A DNA stretch of 64,000 nucleotides from Clostridiales bacterium (GCA_004554585.1 SFLH01000009.1:19204-83203), one strand, 5' to 3'; shown: positions 31,599 through 40,693, counted from the stretch's first letter. A program made the numbers and translations. Notes: generated by a model from the sequence alone, not told the origin.

Positions 31599-33347
31599 AT
31601 GGCAAATTTGATTCAGCTTGCGAAAGACCAGGTCAGCCAACTCACGGACCAGGCCTATCAAGCCGCCGCCGCGGCCGGCGTCCTGCCGGCGGGGGTGACG
31701 GTGAAGGGATCGGTGGAGATCCCCAAAGACCCCCAGAACGGGGACTACGCCTCCTCCTTCGCCATGGCCGGGGCCAAGGCCATGAAGATGGCCCCCCGGG
31801 CCATCGCCCAGGCGGTGGTGGACCACATGGACCTGACGGGGACCATCTTCGCCTCGGTGGAGATCGCCGGGCCGGGTTTCCTCAACTTCCGCCTGGGCCC
31901 CAAGTGGTACGGGGACGTGCTGGCAGAGATTGAGGCCGAGGGCCCCCTCTACGGCCAGAGCAGCGAGGGCCAGGGCAGGAAGGTTATGGTGGAGTTCGTC
32001 TCCGCCAACCCCACCGGCCCCATGCACATGGGCAACGCCCGGGGAGGCGTGCTGGGGGACACCCTGGCCAACGTCCTGCGCCGGGACGGCTGGGACACCT
32101 GGAAGGAGTTCTACGTCAACGACGCCGGCAACCAGATCCACAAGTTCGCCGTGTCCATCCAGGCTCGCTACCTCCAGATCCTCTTGGGGGAGGAGGCGGT
32201 GCCCTTCCCGGAGGACGGCTACCACGGGGAGGACATCAAGGAGCTGGCCCAGGCCTTCTACGCCCAGCACGGGGAGAGCTACAAGGATACCCCCGAGCAG
32301 GAGCGGCTGGAGGCCCTGGCGGCCTTTGGTCTGAAGCACAACATTCCCCGGATGCAGTCCGACTTGCGCCGGTATGGCATCGAGTACGACCAGTGGTTCT
32401 ATGAGTCCTCCCTCCATGAGTCCGGCTACGTGGCCGAGACGGTGGCCCTGCTGACCGAGAAGGGCTGGACCTATGAGAAGGACGGCGCTTTGTGGCTGCA
32501 CACCGCCCAGCTGCTGCGGCAGAAGTACCTGGCCGAGGGCAAGAGCGAGAAGCAGGTGGACAAGCTGGACCTGAAGGACGACGTGCTGCGCCGGGCCAAT
32601 GGGTTCTACACCTACTTTGCCGCCGACATCGCTTACCACCGCAACAAGTTGGATGTGCGGGGCTTTGACATCGCCGTGGACGTGTGGGGCGCCGACCACC
32701 ACGGCCACGTGGCCCGCCTCCAGGCCGCCCTGGACGGGCTGGGGCTGGACGGCTCCCACCGGCTGGTGGTGGTGCTCATGCAGCTGGTGAACCTGCTTCA
32801 GGACGGCCAGCCGGTGCGCATGTCCAAGCGCTCGGGCAAGGCCATCGCCCTGCACGACCTGCTGGACGAGGTGAGTGTGGACGCCGCCCGCTACTTCTTC
32901 AACTCCCGCTCCTCCACCAGCCCCGTGGACTTTGACCTGGGCCTGGCCGTTCGGGAGGACAGCGAGAACCCCGTCTATTACGTCCAGTACGCCCACGCCC
33001 GCATCTGCACCCTGGTGGCCCGGCTGGCCGGGGAGGGCCATCCGGTGGCCCAGGCCGGTCAGATCCGCTGGGAGCTGCTGGCCAGCGAGGAGGAGACCTC
33101 CCTCATCCGCACCCTGGCCCGGTTCCCCGAGGAGATCCATGCCGCCGCCCGGGACTACGACCCCTCCCGCATCAACCGCTATCTGGTGGACCTGGCTGGC
33201 CAGTTCCACCGGTTCTACAGCGCCTGCCGCATCAAGGGGGAAGCCCCCGAACTCCTGTCTGCCCGCCTGAAGCTGGCCGACAGTGTCCGCGCTGTGCTCG
33301 CCAACGGATTGGGTCTGCTGGGCGTCACTGCGCCGGAGAAGATGTGA
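31599..33347 (+). CDS. argS: Arginyl-tRNA synthetase
   Basis: A 582-residue class I synthetase. N-terminal Add-1 tRNA-binding domain, HIGH-type motif in SANPTGPMHMGNARGGVLGD (about 130-149), the MSKRSGKAIALHDLL motif near 407 and the DALR anticodon-binding domain at the C-terminus (SRINRYLVDLAGQFHRFYSACRI). Charges tRNA-Arg in the cytoplasm. Second gene after DUF1934; no T-box is visible upstream. Confidence 0.98.
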   Translation: MANLIQLAKDQVSQLTDQAYQAAAAAGVLPAGVTVKGSVEIPKDPQNGDYASSFAMAGAKAMKMAPRAIAQAVVDHMDLTGTIFASVEIAGPGFLNFRLGPKWYGDVLAEIEAEGPLYGQSSEGQGRKVMVEFVSANPTGPMHMGNARGGVLGDTLANVLRRDGWDTWKEFYVNDAGNQIHKFAVSIQARYLQILLGEEAVPFPEDGYHGEDIKELAQAFYAQHGESYKDTPEQERLEALAAFGLKHNIPRMQSDLRRYGIEYDQWFYESSLHESGYVAETVALLTEKGWTYEKDGALWLHTAQLLRQKYLAEGKSEKQVDKLDLKDDVLRRANGFYTYFAADIAYHRNKLDVRGFDIAVDVWGADHHGHVARLQAALDGLGLDGSHRLVVVLMQLVNLLQDGQPVRMSKRSGKAIALHDLLDEVSVDAARYFFNSRSSTSPVDFDLGLAVREDSENPVYYVQYAHARICTLVARLAGEGHPVAQAGQIRWELLASEEETSLIRTLARFPEEIHAAARDYDPSRINRYLVDLAGQFHRFYSACRIKGEAPELLSARLKLADSVRAVLANGLGLLGVTAPEKM

Positions 33348-33408
33348 TGGGGGCTGTTAGATCCTGGGTGTCCCACTGCCTGCTGGCAGCGGAAAGGGGG
33401 CGCCTAGG

Positions 33409-34698
33409 ATGAGAAAGAAGGTAGTGGACAGCCTGGTCATTGGCTTTGCCCTGTTCTCCATGTTCTTTGGGGCGGGCAACGTGATCTTCCCGCCCTACCT
33501 GGGCCTGGGCTCCGGGGACCAGTGGCCCCTGGGCTTTCTGGGCTACTACATCGCCGACGTGGGCCTGGCCCTGCTGTCCATGTTTGCCATTCTGCGCCAG
33601 GGCAGCCCCACGGGGGTCACCGCCCGCATCGGCAAGGTGCCGGCGGTGATGCTCATGTGCGCCATCGTGCTGTGCATCGGCCCCATGCTGGCCATCCCCC
33701 GCACGGCGGCCACCACCTATGAGACCTCTCTGCTGCCCCTGACCTCGGCGGTGAGCCCGGTGGCCTTTTCTGTGGTCTTCTTCCTGGTGGTGCTGGTGCT
33801 GTGCCTGCGGGAGAGCGCCGTGGTGGACATCGTGGGCAAGATCCTCACCCCCGTCCTGTTGGCGGGCCTGCTAGTGCTCATCGTGGTGGGCATTGTCCAC
33901 CCTCTGGGGCCCGTCTCCCCGGAGCCTCTGGTGGAGAACGTGGCGGCCACGGGCATCGAGGCCGGCTACCAGACCATGGACGTGCTGGCCACCCTGATCT
34001 TTGGCTACATCATCCTGAAAAGCGCCTGGAAGAAGGGCCACCGGGAGTGGAAGGACCAGGCCCGGGTGGTGGCTGGCGCCAGCGTGGTGGCCGGGGTCGG
34101 CCTGCTGGTGATCTATCTGGGCCTGACCTATCTGGGGGCCACCACGGGGACCTTCTTTGACCTGTCGGTGGACCGCACTCAGCTGGTCATCACCATCGTC
34201 CGGGACCTGCTGGGGCAGGGGGGCATGATCCTCTTTGCCGTGGTGGTGGCCCTGGCCTGCCTGACCACGTCGGTGGGGCTGGTGAGCTCCTGCGCCGACT
34301 ACTTCTCGGGGCTGACCAGCGGGCGTTTGCCCTATAAGGCGCTGGTGTGTGTGATCTGCCTGTTCAGTGCTATCATCTCCAACTTTGGCATCAACGAGAT
34401 CATCGCCATCGCCTCCCCCATCCTCAGTGTGGTCTATCCGCCCACCCTGGTGCTCATCGTCCTGGCCATGACCGGCAACCGGCTGAAGAACAAGTGGATC
34501 TTCCGTTTGGGCGCCCTGGGTGCCCTGGTGGTGAGCCTGGTGGAGAATGTGGGCCCCATGGTGGGGCTGGACGTGAGTTTCCTGTCCCATCTGCCCCTGG
34601 ACGCTCTGGGCTTTGGCTGGGTTCTCCCTGCCGCCCTGTGCGCCGTGGTGGGGGCCTTCCTCCCCAAAGGAAAAGCAGCGCCCGCCAAAAAATCCTGA
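33409..34698 (+). CDS. brnQ: Branched-chain amino acid carrier BrnQ
   Basis: 429 residues with about 12 membrane helices. Family N-terminus VIGFALFSMFFGAGNVIFPPYLGLGSG, then FGYIILKSAW and VSSCADYF. Sodium-coupled uptake of leucine, isoleucine and valine is the known role of the LIVCS family. AAAGGGGG precedes ATG 33409; 61 bases after argS. Ends in a strong terminator. Confidence 0.95.
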   Translation: MRKKVVDSLVIGFALFSMFFGAGNVIFPPYLGLGSGDQWPLGFLGYYIADVGLALLSMFAILRQGSPTGVTARIGKVPAVMLMCAIVLCIGPMLAIPRTAATTYETSLLPLTSAVSPVAFSVVFFLVVLVLCLRESAVVDIVGKILTPVLLAGLLVLIVVGIVHPLGPVSPEPLVENVAATGIEAGYQTMDVLATLIFGYIILKSAWKKGHREWKDQARVVAGASVVAGVGLLVIYLGLTYLGATTGTFFDLSVDRTQLVITIVRDLLGQGGMILFAVVVALACLTTSVGLVSSCADYFSGLTSGRLPYKALVCVICLFSAIISNFGINEIIAIASPILSVVYPPTLVLIVLAMTGNRLKNKWIFRLGALGALVVSLVENVGPMVGLDVSFLSHLPLDALGFGWVLPAALCAVVGAFLPKGKAAPAKKS

Positions 34699-34706
34699 CC
34701 AATACG

Positions 34707-34736
34707 AAACGCCCTCCGGAAACGGAGGGCGTTTTT
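34707..34736. terminator. Bidirectional intrinsic terminator
   Basis: AAACGCCCTCCG pairs with CGGAGGGCGTTT, GAAA loop, TTTTT tail, between convergent brnQ and the DUF3021 gene. Confidence 0.9.
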
Positions 34737-34749
34737 GCGCGGAAAGGGC

Positions 34750-35220
34750 TCAGAGATCGTGGTCGTGAGAAGTTTTCTTGGCCGCGTGGTTGAGCTGGCG
34801 GACGCTGTGCAGGGCCGTCAGGTACAGGCACAGCCAGATGCCGGCGAAGATGGCCGCGAAGATGGCCAGGTACTGCAGCACCCCGCCCAGGGAGTGGGGC
34901 ATCCAGCGGCAGACGTAGGCGGTGGGCAGCATGACCGCCGCGCCCAGCAGGAAATAGAGAAGGGTCTGGCGGGTCAGCCCCCACCGCTCCACCTGCCAGA
35001 TCACCGACCCGCCGGCGAAAACTGCCCCCAGCAGGGCGCACAGCAGGGTCTGCCAGGCGGTCGCTGCCAGCTCGCTGCCGGCGGCCTGGACCAGATCGGG
35101 GTGACAGGGGAGATAGACCTGCAAACCGGCGACAAAGGAGCCGAACAGGGCGATCAGTGTGCCCAGGGCAATGCCCAGAGGGGCGCCCAGGGCAGCCCGG
35201 AGAAAGACTTGTTTTTTCAT
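34750..35220 (-). CDS. DUF3021-family membrane protein
   Basis: 156 residues with four membrane helices (about 10-30, 52-72, 84-104, 115-137) and a basic/His C-terminal tail. DUF3021 proteins are regularly encoded beside LytTR regulators and are thought to modulate them. ATG 35220 lies 9 bases after GAGG; GTG 35229 and ATG 35226 are alternatives. Starts just after the LytTR stop. Confidence 0.8.
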   Translation of the reverse strand: MKKQVFLRAALGAPLGIALGTLIALFGSFVAGLQVYLPCHPDLVQAAGSELAATAWQTLLCALLGAVFAGGSVIWQVERWGLTRQTLLYFLLGAAVMLPTAYVCRWMPHSLGGVLQYLAIFAAIFAGIWLCLYLTALHSVRQLNHAAKKTSHDHDL

Positions 35221-35230
35221 GCGCATCACC

Positions 35231-35671
35231 TCAAATTCCCAGACGCTGCTTCAGCTTTCCCACATACCGGCGGGAGACGTAGGTGACGCTGCCGTCACAC
35301 AGGCGCACCTGGATGGTCCCCGACAGGCTCAGGTCAAACTGGCGGACTTTTTTCAGGTTGATGATCTCCGCGTGGGAGATTCGGGCAAACCGCTGAGGGG
35401 AGAGCCGGGCCTCTGCCTCATACAGCCGCAGCCGCAGGGCGTATTCCCCCGCGGGGGTGACGGCGAAGACCTTCCCCTCCCGGGCATACAGGCGGAGGAT
35501 CTCCTCCTCTTCCAGTACCTCCAAGGTCTGGCCCTGCCGGCCGATGAGCGGGGGCTGGGCCTGGGGGGAGAGGGCGTCCAGCAGCTGCCGGACCTCCTCG
35601 GTCATGGCGGGGGCCTGGACCAGCAGGGTGACCTCCTGGCAGGCGGGGTCCAGGGTTACTTCGATCTTCAT
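35231..35671 (-). CDS. LytTR-domain DNA-binding regulator
   Basis: 146 residues. The N-terminal half has no receiver domain. The C-terminal LytTR domain (about 55-146) has LYAREGKVFAVTPAGEYALR, FARISHAEIINLKKVRQFDL and YVSRRYVGKLKQRLG. Such stand-alone LytTR proteins pair with DUF3021 membrane partners and typically control their own operon and export functions. AGAGGTGAG sets ATG 35671. Confidence 0.87.
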   Translation of the reverse strand: MKIEVTLDPACQEVTLLVQAPAMTEEVRQLLDALSPQAQPPLIGRQGQTLEVLEEEEILRLYAREGKVFAVTPAGEYALRLRLYEAEARLSPQRFARISHAEIINLKKVRQFDLSLSGTIQVRLCDGSVTYVSRRYVGKLKQRLGI

Positions 35672-35694
35672 CCAGCTCACCTCTCTTTGGGGTT

Positions 35695-35723
35695 AGTATA
35701 GGGGAGGCTGCCCTCTTGCGCAA
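35695..35723 (-). promoter_or_regulatory. Promoter of LytTR-DUF3021
   Basis: Minus strand TTGCGC (35723-35718), 17 bp, TATACT (35700-35695). Confidence 0.65.
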
Positions 35724-35741
35724 GGGGTTTTCCACCAACGG

Positions 35742-35770
35742 TTGCCAGGGAGCCATAAGTGGTCTAAAAT
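35742..35770 (+). promoter_or_regulatory. Promoter of the phosphodiesterase gene
   Basis: TTGCCA (35742-35747), 17 bp, TAAAAT (35765-35770). The same hexamer pair and spacing occur before mrnC. Confidence 0.65.
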
Positions 35771-35825
35771 AGAGGCTGCCTGCGGGCCTCCAGCGGCCCG
35801 GCGGCTTACGAAAGGGGAAGAAACC

Positions 35826-36371
35826 ATGAAATGGATGATCGCGGCGGACCTCCACGGCTCCGCTTACTACTGTCAAGAACTCCTCCAGGCCTTCCAGCGG
35901 GAGGGGGCCGCCCGGCTGATTCTGCTGGGAGACCTGCTCTACCATGGCCCCCGCAACGACCTGCCCCGGGACTATGCCCCCAAGCAGGTCATCGCCCTGC
36001 TCAACCCCCTGGCCGACCACCTGCTCTGCGTCCGTGGCAACTGCGACAGCGAGGTGGACCAGATGGTGCTGGAGTTTCCCATCCTGGCCGACTACGGCGT
36101 CCTCCTGCTGGAGGACCGGCTGGCCTACCTCACCCACGGCCACGTGTGGAACCTGGACCACCTGCCGCCCCTCCGGCCGGGGGATCTGCTGTTGTGCGGC
36201 CACACCCATGTGCCTGCCTGGGCGCCCTTTGGGGAGAACAACTGGTGCCTGAACCCCGGCTCCCTCTCCCTGCCCAAGCAGGACAGCCCCCACAGCTACC
36301 TGACCTTAGAGGCGGGCCAGGCGGTGTGGAAGGACCTGGACGGTACGCCCTTTCACACCCTGACCCTATAA
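35826..36371 (+). CDS. yfcE: YfcE-family metallophosphodiesterase
   Basis: 181 residues. MIAADLHGSAYYC carries the first metal ligands, LLGDLLYHGPRN the bridging Asp, VRGNCDSEVD the catalytic Asn, LTHGHVWN and CGHTHVPAW the metal histidines, NPGSLSLPK the family end. Cleaves phosphodiesters with Mn-type di-metal centre; physiological substrate unknown. GAAAGGGGAAG precedes ATG 35826. A more divergent member is at 17711-18169. Confidence 0.9.
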   Translation: MKWMIAADLHGSAYYCQELLQAFQREGAARLILLGDLLYHGPRNDLPRDYAPKQVIALLNPLADHLLCVRGNCDSEVDQMVLEFPILADYGVLLLEDRLAYLTHGHVWNLDHLPPLRPGDLLLCGHTHVPAWAPFGENNWCLNPGSLSLPKQDSPHSYLTLEAGQAVWKDLDGTPFHTLTL

Positions 36372-36392
36372 ACACAACCTCCCACAAGAGAC

Positions 36393-36433
36393 CCGAAGGC
36401 GGACAGAGTTTGCTCTGTCCGCCTTCGGTTTTT
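36393..36433. terminator. Bidirectional intrinsic terminator
   Basis: A perfect 16-bp stem (CCGAAGGCGGACAGAG and its complement) with TTTG loop and TTTTT tail, between the phosphodiesterase gene and the end of vanT. Confidence 0.9.
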
Positions 36434-36459
36434 GCGGCGTGGGAGAAATTCGGCGTGGG

Positions 36460-38583
36460 TCAGGAAAGAAACCGCTCCAGCCGGGAGCCCAGGCGACTGA
36501 GAAGCTCGTTGGTGATGGTGCCGCACCGCTGGGCCACCTCCATGGCAGAGATGGTCTCCTGGCCGTCGGTGCCGATGACCACGGCGGTGTCTCCCGCCTG
36601 CACGGCGGGCAGATCGGTGACGTCCACCAGGGTCTGGTCCATGCACAGGCGGCCCACAATGGGGGCCCGCCGGCCGTGGAGAAGCACGCAGCCCCCCTCC
36701 AGGCACCGGGGGAGGCCGTCGGCGTAGCCGATGGTGAGCACTGCCAGCCGGGTGGGCCGCCGGGCGGTGAAGGCCAGGCCGTACCCGGCCCCCGCCCCGG
36801 GGGGCAGGGTGCGCACAGTGGCCACCCGGGCCCGGAGGGAGAGGACGGGCCGCAGATCGGGCCCGGCGTCGTTGCGGTCTTCCGGGGAGCTCAGCAGGCC
36901 GTACAGGGCGATGCCCACCCGGGCCCAGTCGCCGCCGCAGTCGGGATAGTTGAGCAGGCCGTGGCTGGCCAACAGGTGGACCTTGGGCAGGGGAATGCCC
37001 TGGTTTTTCAGGCCCTCCAGCAGCTGGCGGAAGGCCTCCCGCTGGCGCTGGACGCAGCCCTGGGCCTCGGGGCCGGCACCATCCGCGGTGCACAGATGGG
37101 TGTACAGGCCGGTCACCCGTAGGTGGGGCAGGGCAAAGACTTGCGCGATCTCCCCCAGGTGGGCGGCGGGAATCCCCAACCGGTGCATCCCCGTGTCCAC
37201 CGCCAGGTGGACGGCCAGGGGTTTGCCGAAGGCGTTCAACTGCTGGGCGTAGGGAAAGTCCACCACCGTCTGGGTCAGTTTGTACCGGCGCAGCAGGGGG
37301 AACTGGTCCGGGGGCGTGTAGCCCAGCAGGAGGATCTCCCCCCGAATCCCGCCCCGGCGCAGCTGGATGCCTTCTGCCAGGCAGGCCACGCAGAAGGCGT
37401 CGACCCCCTGGCTGGCCAGCTCCCGGGCGATGGGCAGGGCACCGTGGCCGTAGGCGTTGGCCTTGACGGCGGGCATGAGCCGGCAGCCGGGGGGCAGCAG
37501 GGCCTCCAAGGCGGCCCGGTTGTGGGCCAGGGCGGCCCGGTCCAGGGTGATCCAGGCCCGGTCCCGCCGGGGCCGGGGCGGCCGCAGACGGCCCTTGCCC
37601 CAGAGGATGACGGCGGCGGCCAGGCAGGAGAGCAGGCACACGGCCAGGTAGTGGACCAGGCTGTTTTCCACCAGCAAACCGGTCAGCCCCGTCACCTTCG
37701 CACTCCCACGGACCACCACCACCATGGCCGGGTGGAGGAGATAGATCCAGGTGGACAGATCGGGCAGACAGGACGGCGGCCGGACGGGCCAGGCCAGCAG
37801 CAGCCGGTAGAGAAAGACCATCACCACCGGCAGCAGCAGGTACATGCTGTCGTGCCGCTGGAGGGCGAAGTGCCGCAGGGTGAAGGCTTCGGCGGTCATG
37901 AGGCCGAAGGCGAGGGCCAGGCCCAGGGCGTCTTTGTCCGGGGTTCCCTTGCCGGGGCGGTCTCCCAGCCGGGCCCCCAGCAGGAGGAAGAGGGGGGCCA
38001 GGAACAGCCCGTTGCGGGTGTAGGAGAAGAGGTGGAACCCCGCCTCATAGACATTGGCCAGGGAGGGTAGCGCGGAGGTGAGGCCGTAGTAGCTGTCTCC
38101 CAGCAGGGCGATGAGATAGAGTCCTCCGGCGGCCGCCAGCAGCCCCTTGCCCCTCAGCATCCGGCTGAGGAGAAAGACCACCCAGAGACCCATGACGCAG
38201 GCAGGGAAATACCACAGGTGGTAAAAGGTTCCGTCAAACAGGAGCAGGCGAAGCCAGTCCAACGGACGCAGATTCTGATAGTGCCCCGCGTACAGGCCGA
38301 TGGGAAGGTAGAGCAGAATGGCAATGCCGTAAAGGGCCAGAATCTTCTTGCTCTGCCGCCACAGCAGGCGAGGAGAGGCCTTCCCGGCCAGGACCGGCCC
38401 CAGCACAAACTGACCGGTGACCATGAAGAAGAAGGGCACTGCCACCCGGGCCAGGACCCGGGTGAGGAAGAAATCCCCGTCCAGAGAGAAGGAGGCCAGG
38501 GGCGAGACGTGGATGGCCACCACCAGCAGCGCGGCGGGAATCTTAAAGGCGTCCAGCCCGCCGGAACGTCGGCTCCTATCCAT
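36460..38583 (-). CDS. vanT: VanT-type membrane serine/alanine racemase
   Basis: 707 residues, a fusion. Residues about 10-330 are an acyltransferase-3-like membrane domain with 10-11 helices (FKIPAALLVVAIHVSPLASF opens it), thought to import L-serine. Residues about 345-707 are a PLP racemase: AVKANAYGHGALP holds the PLP lysine, GYGLAF the catalytic Tyr, and VGRLCMDQTLVDVTDL the alanine-racemase C-domain. It would make D-Ser for D-Ala-D-Ser. Starts inside the vanXY stop region (8-base overlap), last gene of the vanG-vanXY-vanT unit. Confidence 0.93.
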   Translation of the reverse strand: MDRSRRSGGLDAFKIPAALLVVAIHVSPLASFSLDGDFFLTRVLARVAVPFFFMVTGQFVLGPVLAGKASPRLLWRQSKKILALYGIAILLYLPIGLYAGHYQNLRPLDWLRLLLFDGTFYHLWYFPACVMGLWVVFLLSRMLRGKGLLAAAGGLYLIALLGDSYYGLTSALPSLANVYEAGFHLFSYTRNGLFLAPLFLLLGARLGDRPGKGTPDKDALGLALAFGLMTAEAFTLRHFALQRHDSMYLLLPVVMVFLYRLLLAWPVRPPSCLPDLSTWIYLLHPAMVVVVRGSAKVTGLTGLLVENSLVHYLAVCLLSCLAAAVILWGKGRLRPPRPRRDRAWITLDRAALAHNRAALEALLPPGCRLMPAVKANAYGHGALPIARELASQGVDAFCVACLAEGIQLRRGGIRGEILLLGYTPPDQFPLLRRYKLTQTVVDFPYAQQLNAFGKPLAVHLAVDTGMHRLGIPAAHLGEIAQVFALPHLRVTGLYTHLCTADGAGPEAQGCVQRQREAFRQLLEGLKNQGIPLPKVHLLASHGLLNYPDCGGDWARVGIALYGLLSSPEDRNDAGPDLRPVLSLRARVATVRTLPPGAGAGYGLAFTARRPTRLAVLTIGYADGLPRCLEGGCVLLHGRRAPIVGRLCMDQTLVDVTDLPAVQAGDTAVVIGTDGQETISAMEVAQRCGTITNELLSRLGSRLERFLS

Positions 38584-39325
38584 GGCAGCGCCCCCATTCC
38601 GCCAGCACGAACCCGTCTACGTTGTTGCCGGAAAGGGAGTAGGAGCAGTCTTTGGGCAGATCCACTGGCGTGGGACCTTGGGCCGCGGCGGGCAGGAAGG
38701 ACAGAGCGGCCTCTTGTTCGCAGGCTCGACCGTTTCCGCAGGGAAACGACCGCAGCCAGGCGATATACTCTTCTAAGGTCCAGTCTTTCTCCGCCATGAT
38801 GGCGGCATGAGGGGTACCTACATAGCGGAAGTGCCAGGGTTCATGGCCGATGCCTGTGACCGCCTCTTTGCCCGCCGGATAGCGTTGGATCAGGCCGAAC
38901 TTGGCCATCTCCCGGCGAAAGTCCTGGCAGATTCCCTGGTAGGGGAAGTCGGGCCGCAGAAAATCCACCTGGTCGCTGCGCAGCCCCAGATCGATGGCCA
39001 GCCCCGTCTGGTGCTCGCTGCACCCGGGCTGGGCCACATAGGTCTGGGTGAAGGCCAGGCCGTTCTCTGCCAGGGAGTCGTCCCAGATTTGCTGCTGCTC
39101 CTGCTGAGAGCGCCAACCGCTCACCGGCACAATGGCCGACCAGCCACCGCCGATGGCGGCCATGAGGTCGTCCAGGGCCTGGGCGGCCCGCCGCTCCAGC
39201 AGCACCTCGGTGCCGGCTACGGGAACCAGGTCCTGGGGGGGGAGAGGGTGGTAGGGATGGCGGGCGCTGACCAGAATGAGGTCCCCCTGGTGGACGGACT
39301 CGGGGAGAAGAAGCATCGACGTCAT
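38576..39325 (-). CDS. vanXY: VanXY-type D,D-dipeptidase/D,D-carboxypeptidase
   Basis: 249 residues, M15B metallopeptidase. The zinc site is complete: His105 and Asp112 in SEHQTGLAIDL, Glu162 and His165 in GHEPWHFRYVG. No signal peptide, as in cytoplasmic VanXY. It would remove D-Ala-D-Ala and trim pentapeptide ending in D-Ala. The tail beyond about residue 205 (RACEQEAALSFLPAAAQG) is longer than in enterococcal VanXY. Start 39325 overlaps the vanG stop (ATGA). Confidence 0.92.
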   Translation of the reverse strand: MTSMLLLPESVHQGDLILVSARHPYHPLPPQDLVPVAGTEVLLERRAAQALDDLMAAIGGGWSAIVPVSGWRSQQEQQQIWDDSLAENGLAFTQTYVAQPGCSEHQTGLAIDLGLRSDQVDFLRPDFPYQGICQDFRREMAKFGLIQRYPAGKEAVTGIGHEPWHFRYVGTPHAAIMAEKDWTLEEYIAWLRSFPCGNGRACEQEAALSFLPAAAQGPTPVDLPKDCSYSLSGNNVDGFVLAEWGRCHG

Positions 39326-40374
39326 AGATGGATCACCTGCCCGAGGATGGTATCCAGAATCTCTGGGAAGGTCAAACCGGCGGCCTTCATCATGCCGGGG
39401 AAGCGGCTGTGTTCGGTGAAGCCGGGGATGGTGTTGACCTCGTTGAAGACGATCCGCCCCTGGGGAGTGAGGAAGAGGTCCACCCGGGCAAAGCCCGCGC
39501 ACCCCAGGGCCCGGTAGATCACCTGGGCGGTCTCCTTCACCCGCTGGGCGGTGGCCTGGTCCACCCGGGCGGGGACGTGGATGGCGGAGGTCTTCAGGGT
39601 GTACTTCTCGGTGAAGTCGAAAAAGCCGCCGGACAGTTCGATCTCGTCGATCTCCCCCACCATCAGATTCTGGGTGCCGATGACGGCGCAGCCCACCTCA
39701 AAGCCGGGGATGGTCTCCTCCAGGATCACCTGGTCGTCGTACTGCCGGGCCAGCTCCAGGGCGGGCAGGAGCTCCTCCTCCCGGTGGATCTGGGAGATGC
39801 CGTAGGAGGAGCCCGCCTTCACCGGCTTGACAAAGAGGGGATAGCCCGTCTGCCGGGCAAAGGCCACGGCGGCCTGGGGGTCCGTCCCCGGTTCCAAGAC
39901 CAGGGAGGCGGGGACGTCTACCCCGGCTAGATGGGCCAGCTTGTGGGCGCGGTCCTTGTCCATGCACAGGGCGGAGGCCAGCACGCCGCAGCCGATCACC
40001 GGAATCCCCGCCAGGGCGAAGAGGCCCTGGACGGTGCCGTCCTCGCCGTTCTTGCCGTGGAGGATGGGCAGCACCCCGTCCAGCGCAATGGGCTGCGGGG
40101 TCTGGCCGGCCAGGGAGAGCAGGCCGCGGACCGCCCGGTCCTGGCAGACCGCCACGGGGGTCAGGTGGGTCCGGTCCTCATGCCAATGGTCCTGGGGGAT
40201 GGCCTCATAGGGACCGGTGTAGAGGAACCACTGCCCCGTCCGGGTGATGCCCACGGGCAGGACGGTATATTTGTCGGGATCTAAGTTGCACAGCACGGCG
40301 TGGGCCGACTGCAGGGAGACGGAATACTCCGGGGAGCGTCCGCCGAACAGAACGGCAATGGTGGGCTTTTTCAT
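39322..40374 (-). CDS. vanG: VanG-type D-alanine-D-serine ligase
   Basis: A 350-residue ATP-grasp ligase. VLFGGRSPEYSVSLQSAHAV at the N-terminus, HGKNGEDGTVQGLFALAGIP, KPVKAGSSYGIS, and Glu256-Lys257-Tyr258 in FDFTEKYTL, the motif that marks D-Ser-type ligases (VanC/E/G) rather than D-Ala-D-Ala ligases. FNEVNTIPGFTEHSRFP closes the Mg site. It resembles enterococcal VanG closely along its length. GGAGGAAAC precedes ATG 40374. First gene of the unit; D-Ala-D-Ser termini lower vancomycin affinity. Confidence 0.93.
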   Translation of the reverse strand: MKKPTIAVLFGGRSPEYSVSLQSAHAVLCNLDPDKYTVLPVGITRTGQWFLYTGPYEAIPQDHWHEDRTHLTPVAVCQDRAVRGLLSLAGQTPQPIALDGVLPILHGKNGEDGTVQGLFALAGIPVIGCGVLASALCMDKDRAHKLAHLAGVDVPASLVLEPGTDPQAAVAFARQTGYPLFVKPVKAGSSYGISQIHREEELLPALELARQYDDQVILEETIPGFEVGCAVIGTQNLMVGEIDEIELSGGFFDFTEKYTLKTSAIHVPARVDQATAQRVKETAQVIYRALGCAGFARVDLFLTPQGRIVFNEVNTIPGFTEHSRFPGMMKAAGLTFPEILDTILGQVIHL

Positions 40375-40497
40375 GGGTGTTTCCTCCTGGATGCGGTGAG
40401 ATGAATGGACGTGGAGCGGTGCTTAATGGAAAACAGAAAAGAAAATAGAGAAGAAATAGCTGTTTTTCAGGGAAGAACCTCTCGCATTCTGGGTTTT

Positions 40498-40594
40498 ATT
40501 ATAGCAGGAAAAAATGTTTGTGTTTTTAAGGGCGGATTGCAGCTTTCTTAAAAACCATTGCGCTTTTCTTAAGGTGGATTAAGGAAACATTAAG
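40498..40594 (-). promoter_or_regulatory. vanG promoter region with phased CTTAA boxes
   Basis: A TATAAT -10 (40503-40498 on the minus strand) has no good -35. CTTAA lies at 40594-40590, 40583-40579 and 40573-40569 (11- and 10-bp steps) and again at 40530-40526, about four turns nearer the promoter. An inverted copy is at 40547-40551. This is the pattern of an OmpR/PhoB-type activator site; a VanR-like regulator is the obvious candidate. Confidence 0.5.
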
Positions 40595-40664
40595 AAACCC
40601 TGCTGTTTGCCTGGAAAAAGCCAGGGAAAATATGAACAAAATGTGAATATTCCCCCGTTTCCCG

Positions 40665-40693
40665 TTGACAAAGGGAAGGGAGTGGGGTATATA
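40665..40693 (+). promoter_or_regulatory. Promoter of the fatty-acid operon
   Basis: TTGACA (40665-40670), 17 bp, TATATA (40688-40693), divergent from vanG. Predicted start near 40700. Confidence 0.85.

Noticed and set aside
31077..33209. 710-codon minus-strand open frame opposite DUF1934 and argS
   Set aside because: Composition is Gly/Val/His/Gln-rich as expected of the reverse complement of a GC-rich gene; argS is unmistakable on the other strand.
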